Shown one piece after another: positions 25,023 to 33,855 of a stretch of DNA of 64,000 nucleotides. The stretch lies in contig DFXZ01000004.1 in the NCBI GenBank assembly GCA_002381805.1, forward strand, positions 744,001-808,000. The letters are read 5' to 3'. Each line of letters begins with the position of its first letter. Within the stretch, counting starts at the first letter, position 1. The notes beneath the pieces are model-generated. The model made no database searches. It was given only the letters and a program-made list of their open reading frames with translations, and was not told the DNA's origin. This DNA is from Bdellovibrio sp. UBA4095 (GTDB lineage: Bacteria > Bdellovibrionota > Bdellovibrionia > Bdellovibrionales > Bdellovibrionaceae). A program made the position numbers and the translations under genes.

Positions 25023-25810
25023 TGAAAATTAAAAATTTCTTAGTCATGCCTGCGGTGAACAGTGGAGCATTTCGAGTTTGGTCCAGAAATTTTCTCTATT
25101 TTCGAAAGACCCTCTTAGTTTCATTATTTTGGATTGTTCTTGAGCCGGTTATTTATTTAGGAGCCATTGGTTTTGGCTTAGGCGCCTTTGTAAGTAATAT
25201 GGGTGGCATGTCCTATATTGAGTTCTTTTTCCCGGCATTGCTTGCGAGTACAGCAATGATGGTGGCCTTTTTTGAAGCAACCTATGGCAACTATACTAAA
25301 CTCACGCATCAGAAAACTTACTCCACGATCATGTTGACTCGGGTAGGTCCCGAGGAAATCGTTGCAGGAGAACTCTTGTGGGCAGCAAGTAAAGGGTTCT
25401 TTGGAGTGATGGGAGTCACTGTTGTGGCGCTCTTTTTTGGTCTCGTTGATTCGTACCGAATCTTCCTGGCCTTGCCGATTCTCTTTTTGCTGTCAGGAGT
25501 GTTCTCATGTCTTGGCATGATCTTCACTTCGATCGCCAGAAATTATGACTCGTTTATTTACTCAACATCTGGCTTGATTGTTCCCATGAGTCTTTTAAGC
25601 GGAACATATTTTCCTCTGGAGCACTTACCCGATGGACTTCGCTATGCGGCCTATGTTTTTCCACTCACACATGGAGTGGCGGCGGTCAGGGGCGTTCTTC
25701 AGTTTGGTTTAACTCGAGAAGTCCTGATCCATACGGCAGTGCTGGTGATTGTCACTTGGGTTTGTATGAATATTTCATTCTACAGAATTCGGGCAAAACT
25801 TTTAAAATAG
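25022..25810 (+). CDS. ABC-2 type permease (NodJ/DrrB-like)
   Basis: 262 residues from the ATG at 25022 (overlap TGATG with the ATPase stop). About six membrane helices, with the ABC-2 signature SGLIVPMSLLSGTYFPLEHLP between helices 4 and 5 and AYVFPLTHGVAAVRG near the end. It is the membrane half of the exporter whose ATPase is encoded just before. It ends 2 nt from the convergent DUF523 gene, with no terminator visible. Confidence 0.9.
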   Translation: MKIKNFLVMPAVNSGAFRVWSRNFLYFRKTLLVSLFWIVLEPVIYLGAIGFGLGAFVSNMGGMSYIEFFFPALLASTAMMVAFFEATYGNYTKLTHQKTYSTIMLTRVGPEEIVAGELLWAASKGFFGVMGVTVVALFFGLVDSYRIFLALPILFLLSGVFSCLGMIFTSIARNYDSFIYSTSGLIVPMSLLSGTYFPLEHLPDGLRYAAYVFPLTHGVAAVRGVLQFGLTREVLIHTAVLVIVTWVCMNISFYRIRAKLLK

Positions 25811-25811
25811 T

Positions 25812-26219
25812 CTAATCGATTTCACTGACTTTAATGCCATGTCTTTTAAGAAGTTCTGCAAAAACTCCATCACCGTTTACCGTCGTTCCCGAAAAAGTCC
25901 CATCATAAATTTTGTTGGAGCCGCACATCGGAGACTTTGATTTCAATAATGCTTCAGTGGCGCCGCAAAGTCTTGCAATACGTAGAGCTTCCTCGGCACC
26001 TTGTTTATATTCTTGTGTCACGTCTGTTCCGTCAATGGCGAGAACTTTATCACCGATGCGTTCGGCGGGCTTGCGCGGAGTAGGAAGGCCACCAAGTTGT
26101 TCCGGGCATACGGGCAGGGCCTCTCCGTTTTCAACAAGGGCTTCTATTTCCGGACGAGGCTTGGCCTTGCAGTCGAAACGGCAGTGGATTCCCGCAAGGC
26201 AAGCAGAAACTATTTTCAT
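25812..26219 (-). CDS. DUF523 family cysteine-rich protein
   Basis: 135 residues. The conserved Cys motifs of DUF523 are present: SACLAGIHCRFDCK, LPVCPEQLGGLPTPR and LKSKSPMCGSNKIYDGTF. The function of this family is not established; the Cys pattern suggests metal or cluster binding. The ATG overlaps the mtgA stop (ATGA), so it is the last gene of the PAP2-epimerase-mtgA-DUF523 operon. Confidence 0.9.
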   Translation of the reverse strand: MKIVSACLAGIHCRFDCKAKPRPEIEALVENGEALPVCPEQLGGLPTPRKPAERIGDKVLAIDGTDVTQEYKQGAEEALRIARLCGATEALLKSKSPMCGSNKIYDGTFSGTTVNGDGVFAELLKRHGIKVSEID

Positions 26220-27055
26220 AGTTGTTCTTCCTCGGCCATCGGAACGACTTTCTCTTGTTCCAGCTCAAGGTGATCGAGTTCTTCCTCCAGAGCTGTCGTA
26301 TCTATTTCAAAATCCTCGGGTGGTGGAGGTGCCGGATTAAGGAAATGTTGCAATTTTGTGACGGCTGTTTCGTATTCGATATCGTTAATTCTGTGATAGC
26401 GGTACATGTCGTCGACGATACGATTCATTCGACTTTTCGCAAAGGGAGTCAGCTCTTTCTGATAAAACGAGTGCGAATACTTGATGGGATTGGGCAGAAC
26501 CATTGCGAGAAAAGCGCTTTCAACGACGTCCAAGTCGGAGGCAGGTTTTTTAAAATAATAATTCGAAGCAGCTTTGATTCCGTAAATGCCTTTACCGAAC
26601 TCGATGACATTCAAATATTTTTCCAGGATTTCTTTTTTAGTCAGCGTGCTTTCGATTCGATCTGTGATGATTGCTTCAAGGCCTTTTCTGATGAAAGTCC
26701 GGTCTTTATTCAGGAACATGTTTTTGGCAAGCTGTTGGGTAATGGTAGAGCCACCTTTGCTAAAGGAGCCTTTTTCCCATCCTTCGATGGCGTTCTTTTC
26801 GATCGCATTCCAGTCGAATCCCTTGTGATTATAGAAATTAGAATCTTCGGTCAGAATGATTGTTTTAATCAGATAAGGAGAAATGCGTCTTAGGGGAACG
26901 TAGTTCTTTGAAGTTGGACAGAGCTCGACTTGGTACATTCTGGTTGTCAAACAGCCAGAAATTTCTTCAGAATTTGGTAGCCAGGAATAAAGATAGGCCA
27001 AACCTGAAACTATCAAAGAAAGCGATAATATAAGAGCTGTGACAAAAATCTTCAT
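26216..27055 (-). CDS. mtgA: Monofunctional peptidoglycan glycosyltransferase
   Basis: 279 residues. An N-terminal membrane anchor (about 5-24) is followed by one GT51 domain: ILTEDSNFYNHKGFD (catalytic Glu near residue 70), KGGSTITQQLAKN, RKGLEAIITDRIE, and KKEILEKYLNVIEFGKGIYGI. There is no transpeptidase domain. It polymerises lipid II into glycan at the inner membrane. The C-terminal tail is unusually rich in Pro then Glu (about residues 238-279), not typical of MtgA. It sits 3 nt after the epimerase gene. Confidence 0.92.
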   Translation of the reverse strand: MKIFVTALILSLSLIVSGLAYLYSWLPNSEEISGCLTTRMYQVELCPTSKNYVPLRRISPYLIKTIILTEDSNFYNHKGFDWNAIEKNAIEGWEKGSFSKGGSTITQQLAKNMFLNKDRTFIRKGLEAIITDRIESTLTKKEILEKYLNVIEFGKGIYGIKAASNYYFKKPASDLDVVESAFLAMVLPNPIKYSHSFYQKELTPFAKSRMNRIVDDMYRYHRINDIEYETAVTKLQHFLNPAPPPPEDFEIDTTALEEELDHLELEQEKVVPMAEEEQL

Positions 27056-27058
27056 ACT

Positions 27059-28045
27059 TTAAGAGAGCAAACCATGCTCTTTCATCCACTTCACACTGTT
27101 ATTAATGGCCTCTTTAGCTGGCCGCGGTTTAAAGTTGAGCTCTTGTTGTGCTTTACTCGAGTCAAACCAGTGGTACATCGTCGCGGTATAAGCATTCTCT
27201 TTACTCAAGGGCCCTTTTAAACCGACTTTCTCCATGAGATCCCCAGCCGAACCAACAGCATGCAAGATCTGATCTGGAATCTGAAAGTGAGGTGGTTTTA
27301 CTCCTGCGGACTCTGCAATCATAGAGAAAAGATCCTTAATTAAAATATTTTCTCCAGCCAGAATGTAGCGCTCGCCATTTTTGCCATTTTTCCATGCGCT
27401 GAGGATGGCAGAGACCACGTCCTCGGCGGCCACGACATTAACGCCCCCGGAAGAGTAGAATTGCAGTTTTCCGCGTGCCACCTTAAGTTGCATCGAGCGG
27501 CTGCCCTTCTTTGCGTCTCCGGCACCATAAATTGTTGAAGGATTCAGAATGACAGCGTCAATGTCGCCTTTGGTGCATGCATTTTTTACGATAATCTCGG
27601 CTTGGTGTTTAGTTTCGAAATAGCCCAGATCTAGATGCTCTATAGAGTACTCGGAACTTTCATTTAAAACTTTGTCGGGTGTAAAGCTGGCACCGATGGC
27701 TACGACAGAGGAGAGGTAAATTAAGCGAGGGATTTTATATTCTCGGCAGACCTCGACGACGTTAGCAGTACCTTGAACGTTAACCTTTTCCATGAGTTTG
27801 CGTTGTGACTTCTTATATGCGATTACGCCTGCCAGATGAAAAACCGCGTCCATACCTTTGAAGGTCTCAAGCAAAGAATGAATGTCGGTCACATCACCAT
27901 GAACGTATTTGCAGGGAACTCCGGTTAATTCTGAAAGATCACTTCTTTTTCGCACTAGGGCATAAACCTCATGGCCTTCTTTGCAAAGTGCCCGAGTGAC
28001 CCAGCTTCCCAGAAATCCATTTGCCCCTGTTACCAAAACTTTCAT
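27059..28045 (-). CDS. NAD(P)-dependent sugar epimerase/dehydratase family (extended SDR)
   Basis: 328 residues. The Rossmann motif is GANGFLGSWV (residues 7-16). FHLAGVIAY and the catalytic Tyr-Lys in YFETKHQAE follow, then NPSTIYGAGD. It resembles dihydroflavonol-4-reductase-like and HpnA-type extended SDRs; exact substrate cannot be read. Its start overlaps the PAP2 stop (ATGA). Lipid or cell-wall precursor metabolism is suggested by neighbours (PAP2 and MtgA). Confidence 0.87.
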   Translation of the reverse strand: MKVLVTGANGFLGSWVTRALCKEGHEVYALVRKRSDLSELTGVPCKYVHGDVTDIHSLLETFKGMDAVFHLAGVIAYKKSQRKLMEKVNVQGTANVVEVCREYKIPRLIYLSSVVAIGASFTPDKVLNESSEYSIEHLDLGYFETKHQAEIIVKNACTKGDIDAVILNPSTIYGAGDAKKGSRSMQLKVARGKLQFYSSGGVNVVAAEDVVSAILSAWKNGKNGERYILAGENILIKDLFSMIAESAGVKPPHFQIPDQILHAVGSAGDLMEKVGLKGPLSKENAYTATMYHWFDSSKAQQELNFKPRPAKEAINNSVKWMKEHGLLS

Positions 28046-28632
28046 AAAGGTATTTTCCTTGGATTCATTCTTAATAAAATTCTCTGGCAGAGTTTAGCAA
28101 ACATAAAGCCGAACATTATGCCAACGAAAGCGCCGCAAATAATATCTAGTGGAAAGTGGACGCCATTATAAATTCGACTGTAACCCACGAGGCCTGCAAG
28201 AGTATACGCCGGAACCGCCGCCGGGGGAAAGATGACCGCAGTGAAAGTTGCAAAACTAAACATATTCACTGCATGGTTTGATACGAAACTATAACCGCCA
28301 TATGGAGATCGAACCTGAACAGTAAGCTCCTGAGTGTCTCCTGGCCGTGGACGTTGGACTGTTTTCTTTAAACCATAGTTTGCCGCCCCGTCGGAGACTA
28401 AAACTGACGTAAGGCAGAACATAAATATGACGAGACCTTTTTTAAGACCACGAAGCCAAACAAAAAGAGCAATAACAAGTGGAATCAAAACAATCTTAAA
28501 AAAAGGTGTCTTATGAAGGTCCGTTATGAAAGGAAAAAAAGCGTCAGCCCAAGGAGCAGTCCATTGAGAATTAAGGATAATAAAAACGCTCTTATCGAGT
28601 TCTACCAGATAGTCGATCATTTGTGTCACCAT
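28042..28632 (-). CDS. PAP2-family membrane phosphatase
   Basis: 196 residues with about five membrane helices. The three phosphatase motifs are recognisable: KKTVQRPRP, then SFVSNHA (a variant of PSGH), and SRIYNGVHFPLDI. Family members dephosphorylate undecaprenyl pyrophosphate or phosphatidate at the membrane. The start may be the second Met at 28620, which has GGTG six bases upstream. First gene of its operon, divergent from motA. Undecaprenyl pyrophosphate recycling would suit the mtgA neighbour, but this is inference. Confidence 0.87.
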   Translation of the reverse strand: MVTQMIDYLVELDKSVFIILNSQWTAPWADAFFPFITDLHKTPFFKIVLIPLVIALFVWLRGLKKGLVIFMFCLTSVLVSDGAANYGLKKTVQRPRPGDTQELTVQVRSPYGGYSFVSNHAVNMFSFATFTAVIFPPAAVPAYTLAGLVGYSRIYNGVHFPLDIICGAFVGIMFGFMFAKLCQRILLRMNPRKIPL

Positions 28633-28714
28633 ACCTTAAATTTTCGCTCGCAGAAAGTCTAGGACTACACGGCTTGCAGTGTCTCCAGTGATCCCCTGTG
28701 GCAAGATTGTCGAT

Positions 28715-29467
28715 ATGGACAAAGCAACATGGATTGGGCTTCTTGTCGGCTTTGGTGGAATCTTGCTAGGAAACCTTTTAGAAGGTGGTCATGTAAGTTC
28801 ACTGATGCAGCTGACGGCATTTATTATTGTGATGGCGGGAACTCTCGGGGCTGTCATGGTCTCTAGTGATGAAAAAGATCTAAAGCTTGGGCTGAACCTT
28901 GCGAAGAAGGCATTTACTAATGAGCCCAGTGTGGCTAAAGAAAAAATTAGCGAAATTGTTGAGTGTTCTCGCCTGGCGAAAAAAGAATCACTCTTGGCAC
29001 TCGAAACACGAATTTCTCGGTTACGTGATCCGCTTTTCCAAAAGGTGCTTCGAAACGTGGTTGATGGCGTTGAAGCCCAGGAAATTCGCGATATCTTCGA
29101 GATGCAGATTCAAACAGAAGAAGAAGAGCTTTTGGCCGGCGCCAAGATTTGGACTGATGCTGGTGGCTTTGCCCCAACCATAGGGATTATTGGGGCTGTG
29201 CTTGGATTAATTCATGTGATGGGCAATCTTACTGATACCAGCAAGCTGGGGGCGGGAATTGCAGTTGCCTTTGTCGCCACAGTGTATGGTGTCAGTTCCG
29301 CAAATCTGCTTTTTCTTCCGCTGGGGAATAAGTTAAAGAAAAAGGCTCTTCATTCAAGTCGGGAAAAAATGATGGCCCTAGAGGGTGGGTTGCTCATCGC
29401 CGGAGGAGTCAATCCCGTCGTTATTGAGCAGAAGCTATTGGCGTATCTTAACAGTAATGAAAGATAG
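28715..29467 (+). CDS. motA: Flagellar stator protein MotA
   Basis: 250 residues from the ATG at 28715; an in-frame GTG at 28679 is possible but would add a non-family extension. Four membrane helices: two at the N-terminus and two after residue 145 (GGFAPTIGIIGAVLGLIHVM and LGAGIAVAFVATVYGVSSANLLFLP). The charged cytoplasmic loop lies between. MotA forms the stator pentamer around MotB and conducts ions to drive the flagellum. B. bacteriovorus carries several motAB pairs; by memory of synteny this would be pair 1. Confidence 0.93.
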   Translation: MDKATWIGLLVGFGGILLGNLLEGGHVSSLMQLTAFIIVMAGTLGAVMVSSDEKDLKLGLNLAKKAFTNEPSVAKEKISEIVECSRLAKKESLLALETRISRLRDPLFQKVLRNVVDGVEAQEIRDIFEMQIQTEEEELLAGAKIWTDAGGFAPTIGIIGAVLGLIHVMGNLTDTSKLGAGIAVAFVATVYGVSSANLLFLPLGNKLKKKALHSSREKMMALEGGLLIAGGVNPVVIEQKLLAYLNSNER

Positions 29468-29470
29468 CTG

Positions 29471-30220
29471 ATGGCAATAAAAAGGAATAAGCGTCACGAA
29501 GAACACGAAAGTCACGAAAGGTGGCTTGTCTCTTATGCGGATTTTATTACGCTTCTTTTTGCCTTTTTTGTTGTTCTCTATGCCACATCGAATGTGAACA
29601 TAGAAAAACAGAAGACCTTTGAAGAATCCATTAAAGTGGAACTAAAGTTTTCAGGCCGAGGTTCCGGCTCTGAAGGAAATTCGCTTGATCAAGCGATGGC
29701 AGAGCTAATTATGCCAATTGGGAATTTCCCTCGAGCAGGGGGACCCAAGGAGGTTGCTGACTATGTGGAAAGATCTCTGGATAAATCCATGGAAGGTGAC
29801 CAAAAAAAGAAAGCTATTCAAGATATATATCACGATGGCGTGGGTGTCCGGATTGCCTTGGCGGCATCGACTTTTTTTAACCCCGGCTCAGCGAAGCTCA
29901 AATTTTCATCACTAAAATCGCTTGATAAAGTGGCCGAGGTTCTTAAATCGCATGATCGACGAGTAATTGTTGAAGGCCACACCGACAATGTGCCAATCTC
30001 AGATCAGCTTTTTGCAAGTAACTGGGAGCTTGCAGGAAATCGCGCGTCTGCGGTCGTCAGATATTTGGTTAAATATCATGATCTGAACCCGAAAAGATTT
30101 ATATCGATTTCTTATGGTGATCAAAAGCCGATTGTTCCGAATGACAGTACAGAGCATCGTGCGATGAATCGGCGAATTGAACTGTTCATTATTACCGATG
30201 ATAAAAAGGTAGAAATATAA
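29471..30220 (+). CDS. motB: Flagellar stator protein MotB
   Basis: 249 residues, 3 nt after motA. The N-terminal helix contains the ion-binding Asp in SYADFITLLFAFFVVLYA. A plug/linker region follows, and then the OmpA-like peptidoglycan-binding domain (about 125-245: VIVEGHTDNVPISDQ, NWELAGNRASAVVRYL, RRIELFI). It anchors the stator to the cell wall. An intrinsic terminator follows directly after the stop. Confidence 0.94.
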   Translation: MAIKRNKRHEEHESHERWLVSYADFITLLFAFFVVLYATSNVNIEKQKTFEESIKVELKFSGRGSGSEGNSLDQAMAELIMPIGNFPRAGGPKEVADYVERSLDKSMEGDQKKKAIQDIYHDGVGVRIALAASTFFNPGSAKLKFSSLKSLDKVAEVLKSHDRRVIVEGHTDNVPISDQLFASNWELAGNRASAVVRYLVKYHDLNPKRFISISYGDQKPIVPNDSTEHRAMNRRIELFIITDDKKVEI

Positions 30221-30245
30221 AAAGCCGGGTGGCGCCCGACTTTTT
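30219..30245. terminator. Bidirectional intrinsic terminator between motB and the secreted-protein gene
   Basis: The hairpin AAAAAGCCGGGT, loop GGC, GCCCGACTTTTT has 11-12 pairs with one mismatch, an A-run on the left and a T-run on the right. It can stop transcription from both convergent genes. Confidence 0.8.
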
Positions 30246-30268
30246 ATATTGGAGATGTGTTCTGTATT

Positions 30269-30967
30269 TTACACGCACTCTTTAAGTTTTTTGACGACTT
30301 CGAGAGCCTTTGCTTTATCGACCTTTTTCACGTCCATAATCGCTTGAATGAATGCTTCTTCAGCAGAACCTTTTGCAGCTGTGCTGACCAGTTGATCATG
30401 CTTTTCAAGAATTTGAGTATAAGAATCTCTTTCAACCTTGCTAAAGCGAGTTAGGATCATTTCGGGCATTGATTCTAACTTGGAAAGCGCTTCAGTTGTT
30501 TCCGCCATTTCTTGTGAGGTCAAATCTTTTCCAGACTTACGAGCTCCAATTAGGGAAGAATTCGAAAGTAGCTTTGCAGACGCCACAGCTGCGGCTTCAA
30601 GGGAGGACGCCTCTTTTGCATCTGACTTAGCAAGTTCTGGAGCCATACGTTTAGCGGCTACAATTGTCGCCAAATTCTCGAGACGCTGGGCTCTTTTTGC
30701 CGAGTCTGCAGAGAGAGATGCAACAAGACCGTTGTTTTTGTCTCCGGATAATTGAAGTTCCTTGATCATGGAATCTTGGGCCGCTTTGACCTGTTGTTCG
30801 GAAAGTGCAGAAGCCTTACGACCTTTACCGAATGCCGCCTCTTTGACTTGTTTAGTGTAGTCTACTAGGACCTCGCGAGCACTACGAGCAGCCGGTGCAG
30901 CAAAAGTGGGTGCCGCAAAGCTAAGGGCAGTGATCGTCATCAAACCAACAAGAACTTTCTTCTTCAT
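30269..30967 (-). CDS. Secreted Ala/Lys-rich helical protein, unknown function
   Basis: 232 residues with AGGAGAG before the ATG. A signal peptide ends near residue 23 (SFAAPTFAAPA). The mature protein is almost wholly helical and rich in Ala, Lys, Glu and Ser, with one Cys two residues from the C-terminus (KECV). No family is recognised. It has a terminator at its 3' end and 119 nt of non-coding DNA before its start, so it is probably a single-gene transcript. A periplasmic structural or binding role is possible but nothing shows it. Confidence 0.8.
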   Translation of the reverse strand: MKKKVLVGLMTITALSFAAPTFAAPAARSAREVLVDYTKQVKEAAFGKGRKASALSEQQVKAAQDSMIKELQLSGDKNNGLVASLSADSAKRAQRLENLATIVAAKRMAPELAKSDAKEASSLEAAAVASAKLLSNSSLIGARKSGKDLTSQEMAETTEALSKLESMPEMILTRFSKVERDSYTQILEKHDQLVSTAAKGSAEEAFIQAIMDVKKVDKAKALEVVKKLKECV

Positions 30968-31086
30968 ACATCTCTCCTGTTTAAATCTTTGTCAGGCTCC
31001 CTAAATGGGCAACTTAATACTCCTGGAAACCTGTTTAATTACTTTTAAAGTCTACAATCTCTAAAAACTACAATTTGAATGCCAAG

Positions 31087-33717
31087 CTATCGACCAGCAC
31101 CCGTTAGCCCAGGGGCATTTCTTCTTTTTTCCTTCTCGGCTTGTTGTATCAAACTGAGATTTTCGGAGTTCTGGATTTTATCCCAACTAACAGCATTGGC
31201 GATTGTGCCGTACATTAGCAGTTCAGAAGTGGCGGCCTGGATTTTCTCGAGAAGCTTAAAGCTCTGAGGCCCTAGTTCCTCTTGAGCTTGAACCAGTAAC
31301 GCCTGGATGGTGGAAGACTTTTCGTCCAGCTCTAAGTTTTCGAGTTTGCTTTGTACGACCTTTTGTCCGTTTCTTTCGACAGACTTTATCTTATTAAGTA
31401 GAGATAAAATAGATTCAGACTCTTGCTGAATCTCTTGCAGTAAAGGATTGCGAAGTTTAACAGATTTTCGCAGTTGTTTTAAATCAAGCTGACTCTGCTG
31501 CCCATCCAGGATCATCAGATACGAGCGGATTTCCTGAAGCGCAGAGATGGTTACAGCATTACTTAAGTTTGAAAAATTGGAGACCTTATTTTTCTCTAAA
31601 TTTAAATTGGCCACTAGATCTGCCACAATAGACTCATATTTTTTACCGTAGTCCTTAAAGGCAAGATGCATCTCTGATTCAACGTGGGAGGCCCACCAGT
31701 CGCCGAATTGATTGTTGGATCCAGCAAGAATTTCACTGCGGATATTCTTGCGTAGATAGTCTATAACGCCGCGATACTGCTGGCCATCAACAGACAATTT
31801 CATTTTAAAGATCTGGTTCGGATTCATGTGGTGAGAGAAGCAAAGACTATCAGTCTCGTCCTCGGCAATCTTTATTTGAGGCGGTATGAACTCTGCCTTA
31901 AACCCAGAAGTTGTCTTGATTGTTTTTTCACCATTCTGAACGTCGGGACCGCAGACCATTTGAACAAGCAAGTAATCGGTTGCTTTCGAGGTCAAGAATG
32001 CGCCACTTCTGCCAGGGAACTCAACGTCTTTAAAAGATTTCATGATCGATGACTTTGAAAAGTTTTCGATGAAACCACGACCCACTTCAAAAACAGGATC
32101 TGGAGCGCCAAGACTCATCTTAATCTGATAGAGCTCTCGAAGGAAATTTTCGCTCGAGCCAACCCGACTCTGAGCTGTTTCCGTCATCTTTTGATTCAGC
32201 TGTGACAAAGCTGTCCCCATTTTCATTAAATCTTGAGTTTGCAGAGATTTAGAAAATGATTGGATAAAAGCAATTTCGTTCTTTCGGAAAGACTTATTGT
32301 GGTAATATCCTGTGCTCAATTTCTGGTGAACGGTATTTGCGACATCGGCCAGAGTTTCTAATTGCCATGCCTGAACCATAGCGGGATTGGCGAAGTAAAT
32401 ATCATCTTTGCCGTCGGCCATATCTTTGGGAGTGACGCCGTTAAGTGGATAGCTGCGATTGATCCACTTATCTGCCTGGATCTCATTAACTAGAGTGCTA
32501 TAAAAGGAATAGGTCGCCCCATAGTTTCCTGTAAGACGACTTAGATAAGTGCTCCAGTTGTTGTGTGCCTCATATACTTTAGTAAGATTTGTCATTCTCC
32601 AGGCATTCATCTTTTTGGCATATGAGTCTGCGGCGCCTGAAAGCTCTTCAGCATTTCGAGCATTGCGAAGATTTGAAAAATCAATTTGTTCGATTTCATG
32701 ACTGGTGACTAGGTTTGCCCAGGCTGTGGCAATATAAGAAAAGATAAGGACATCAATAGCTCCGAAACCGGCAAGTTGAGTTCCCTTTGCGATCATTGCC
32801 TTAGCACCGCGAACGCCAGCACCACCAGGGCTTAACAAGAGAGCGATGTCAAAGAGCCCTACGAAGCGGAACCCTTTTGCAAGACCTGATTGCAGTCCTG
32901 CCGCTAGCAGACCTGAGCTTACCATGGAGATAAGTGATGGAGCCATTTCCCACATCTTTTTGTGGAGGACCAAGTGTTCATAGGCTCTTTCGCATGGCTC
33001 GCTATCCGCACCCATTTCTTGGTCTTTCGCTGAGGGCTTAAGGCCCAACCATGAGTTTGCGCAAGCTTTCACGTTTGGATCCATCGCGATGCCAGACAGA
33101 TATTGAGAGACGAATCCTCCCATGGCCATGCCCATATAGGGTATCCATGTCGCACGAGGATTTTTTGCATAAAGACTTAAGACGTTCGAAGTCACTCCTT
33201 GAGTGGCCATAAACGCGTAAAAGCTTGCAATTCCGATAGGCGAAGCGGAGTGATGTAAGTGCTGTTCGATAGCAATGGGGTTCTGAGAGTAGTTGGTCAA
33301 CAGCTGACCAGCAGCCACTGCCCCCATAGAAACAAAGAATACCAGGGACTCCAAAGGAAGATTTTTAAGTGAATGCGAAAGTGCCGGCGATGCCGCAGAC
33401 TTAATTTTACGAAGTTCGTTTAAAAGCTGCGTATTAAGTGTCTTGGGAGAAAAGTTACGCAGAGATTTTTCTTCTGCCAACGGGATCTCCATGAGTTTTT
33501 CCGTCGTGCCTTTTTTGACAAGCCAAGCGACATTCGATTTCTTATCAACTTTTACTTCAAAACCGAGGCTATCAAAGGATTTGGCGAAGTTCGCGGCTCT
33601 GCTTTTCTCTTCGGACTTAAGGGAGCTTTCCTGCCAAGGCAATAGCTGGGCAAATGCTTGAACGCCCGCAAGCTGCAAGATCAGAACGGCCATTACGATG
33701 GGTCTAATAAAGGTCAT
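31087..33717 (-). CDS. Large secreted/membrane protein of unknown function (876 residues)
   Basis: The start at 33717 is chosen because GAGGGAG precedes it and it begins a signal peptide (MTFIRPIVMAVLILQLAG, then AQAFAQ-like VQAFAQ). Residues about 105-345 contain several hydrophobic, Gly-rich segments that could span the membrane (VFFVSMGAVAAGQLL, MAMGGFVSQYLSG and VLIFSYIATAWANLV). The C-terminal 500 residues are hydrophilic and helical with coiled-coil-like stretches near 690-830. I recognise no family. It may be a lineage-specific envelope protein. It lies 138 nt beyond the DUF4105 gene and could share its transcript. Confidence 0.75.
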   Translation of the reverse strand: MTFIRPIVMAVLILQLAGVQAFAQLLPWQESSLKSEEKSRAANFAKSFDSLGFEVKVDKKSNVAWLVKKGTTEKLMEIPLAEEKSLRNFSPKTLNTQLLNELRKIKSAASPALSHSLKNLPLESLVFFVSMGAVAAGQLLTNYSQNPIAIEQHLHHSASPIGIASFYAFMATQGVTSNVLSLYAKNPRATWIPYMGMAMGGFVSQYLSGIAMDPNVKACANSWLGLKPSAKDQEMGADSEPCERAYEHLVLHKKMWEMAPSLISMVSSGLLAAGLQSGLAKGFRFVGLFDIALLLSPGGAGVRGAKAMIAKGTQLAGFGAIDVLIFSYIATAWANLVTSHEIEQIDFSNLRNARNAEELSGAADSYAKKMNAWRMTNLTKVYEAHNNWSTYLSRLTGNYGATYSFYSTLVNEIQADKWINRSYPLNGVTPKDMADGKDDIYFANPAMVQAWQLETLADVANTVHQKLSTGYYHNKSFRKNEIAFIQSFSKSLQTQDLMKMGTALSQLNQKMTETAQSRVGSSENFLRELYQIKMSLGAPDPVFEVGRGFIENFSKSSIMKSFKDVEFPGRSGAFLTSKATDYLLVQMVCGPDVQNGEKTIKTTSGFKAEFIPPQIKIAEDETDSLCFSHHMNPNQIFKMKLSVDGQQYRGVIDYLRKNIRSEILAGSNNQFGDWWASHVESEMHLAFKDYGKKYESIVADLVANLNLEKNKVSNFSNLSNAVTISALQEIRSYLMILDGQQSQLDLKQLRKSVKLRNPLLQEIQQESESILSLLNKIKSVERNGQKVVQSKLENLELDEKSSTIQALLVQAQEELGPQSFKLLEKIQAATSELLMYGTIANAVSWDKIQNSENLSLIQQAEKEKRRNAPGLTGAGR

Positions 33718-33814
33718 AAAAACTCCCTCATAATCAACCAAGCAAGACCAATGCCTAATCAGGTTCAAGTACGAGCCGACATGACCAGGAAAGAGACATT
33801 TATTGTCAGGTATA

Positions 33815-33830
33815 TGTCAGTTCGCTGACA
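33815..33830. other. Small hairpin between the DUF4105 gene and the 876-residue protein gene
   Basis: TGTCAG, TTCG, CTGACA is a perfect 6-bp stem with a tetraloop (CGAA on the minus strand), 26 nt after the DUF4105 stop. There is no T-run, so it is more likely an RNA stabiliser or attenuator than a terminator. Confidence 0.4.
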
Positions 33831-33855
33831 GCGAAGGATACGGGATAGGACTGTC

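Noticed and set aside
26222..26893. 223-codon open frame on the plus strand inside mtgA
   Set aside because: The GT51 motifs on the minus strand are complete and conserved; this frame is its complement.
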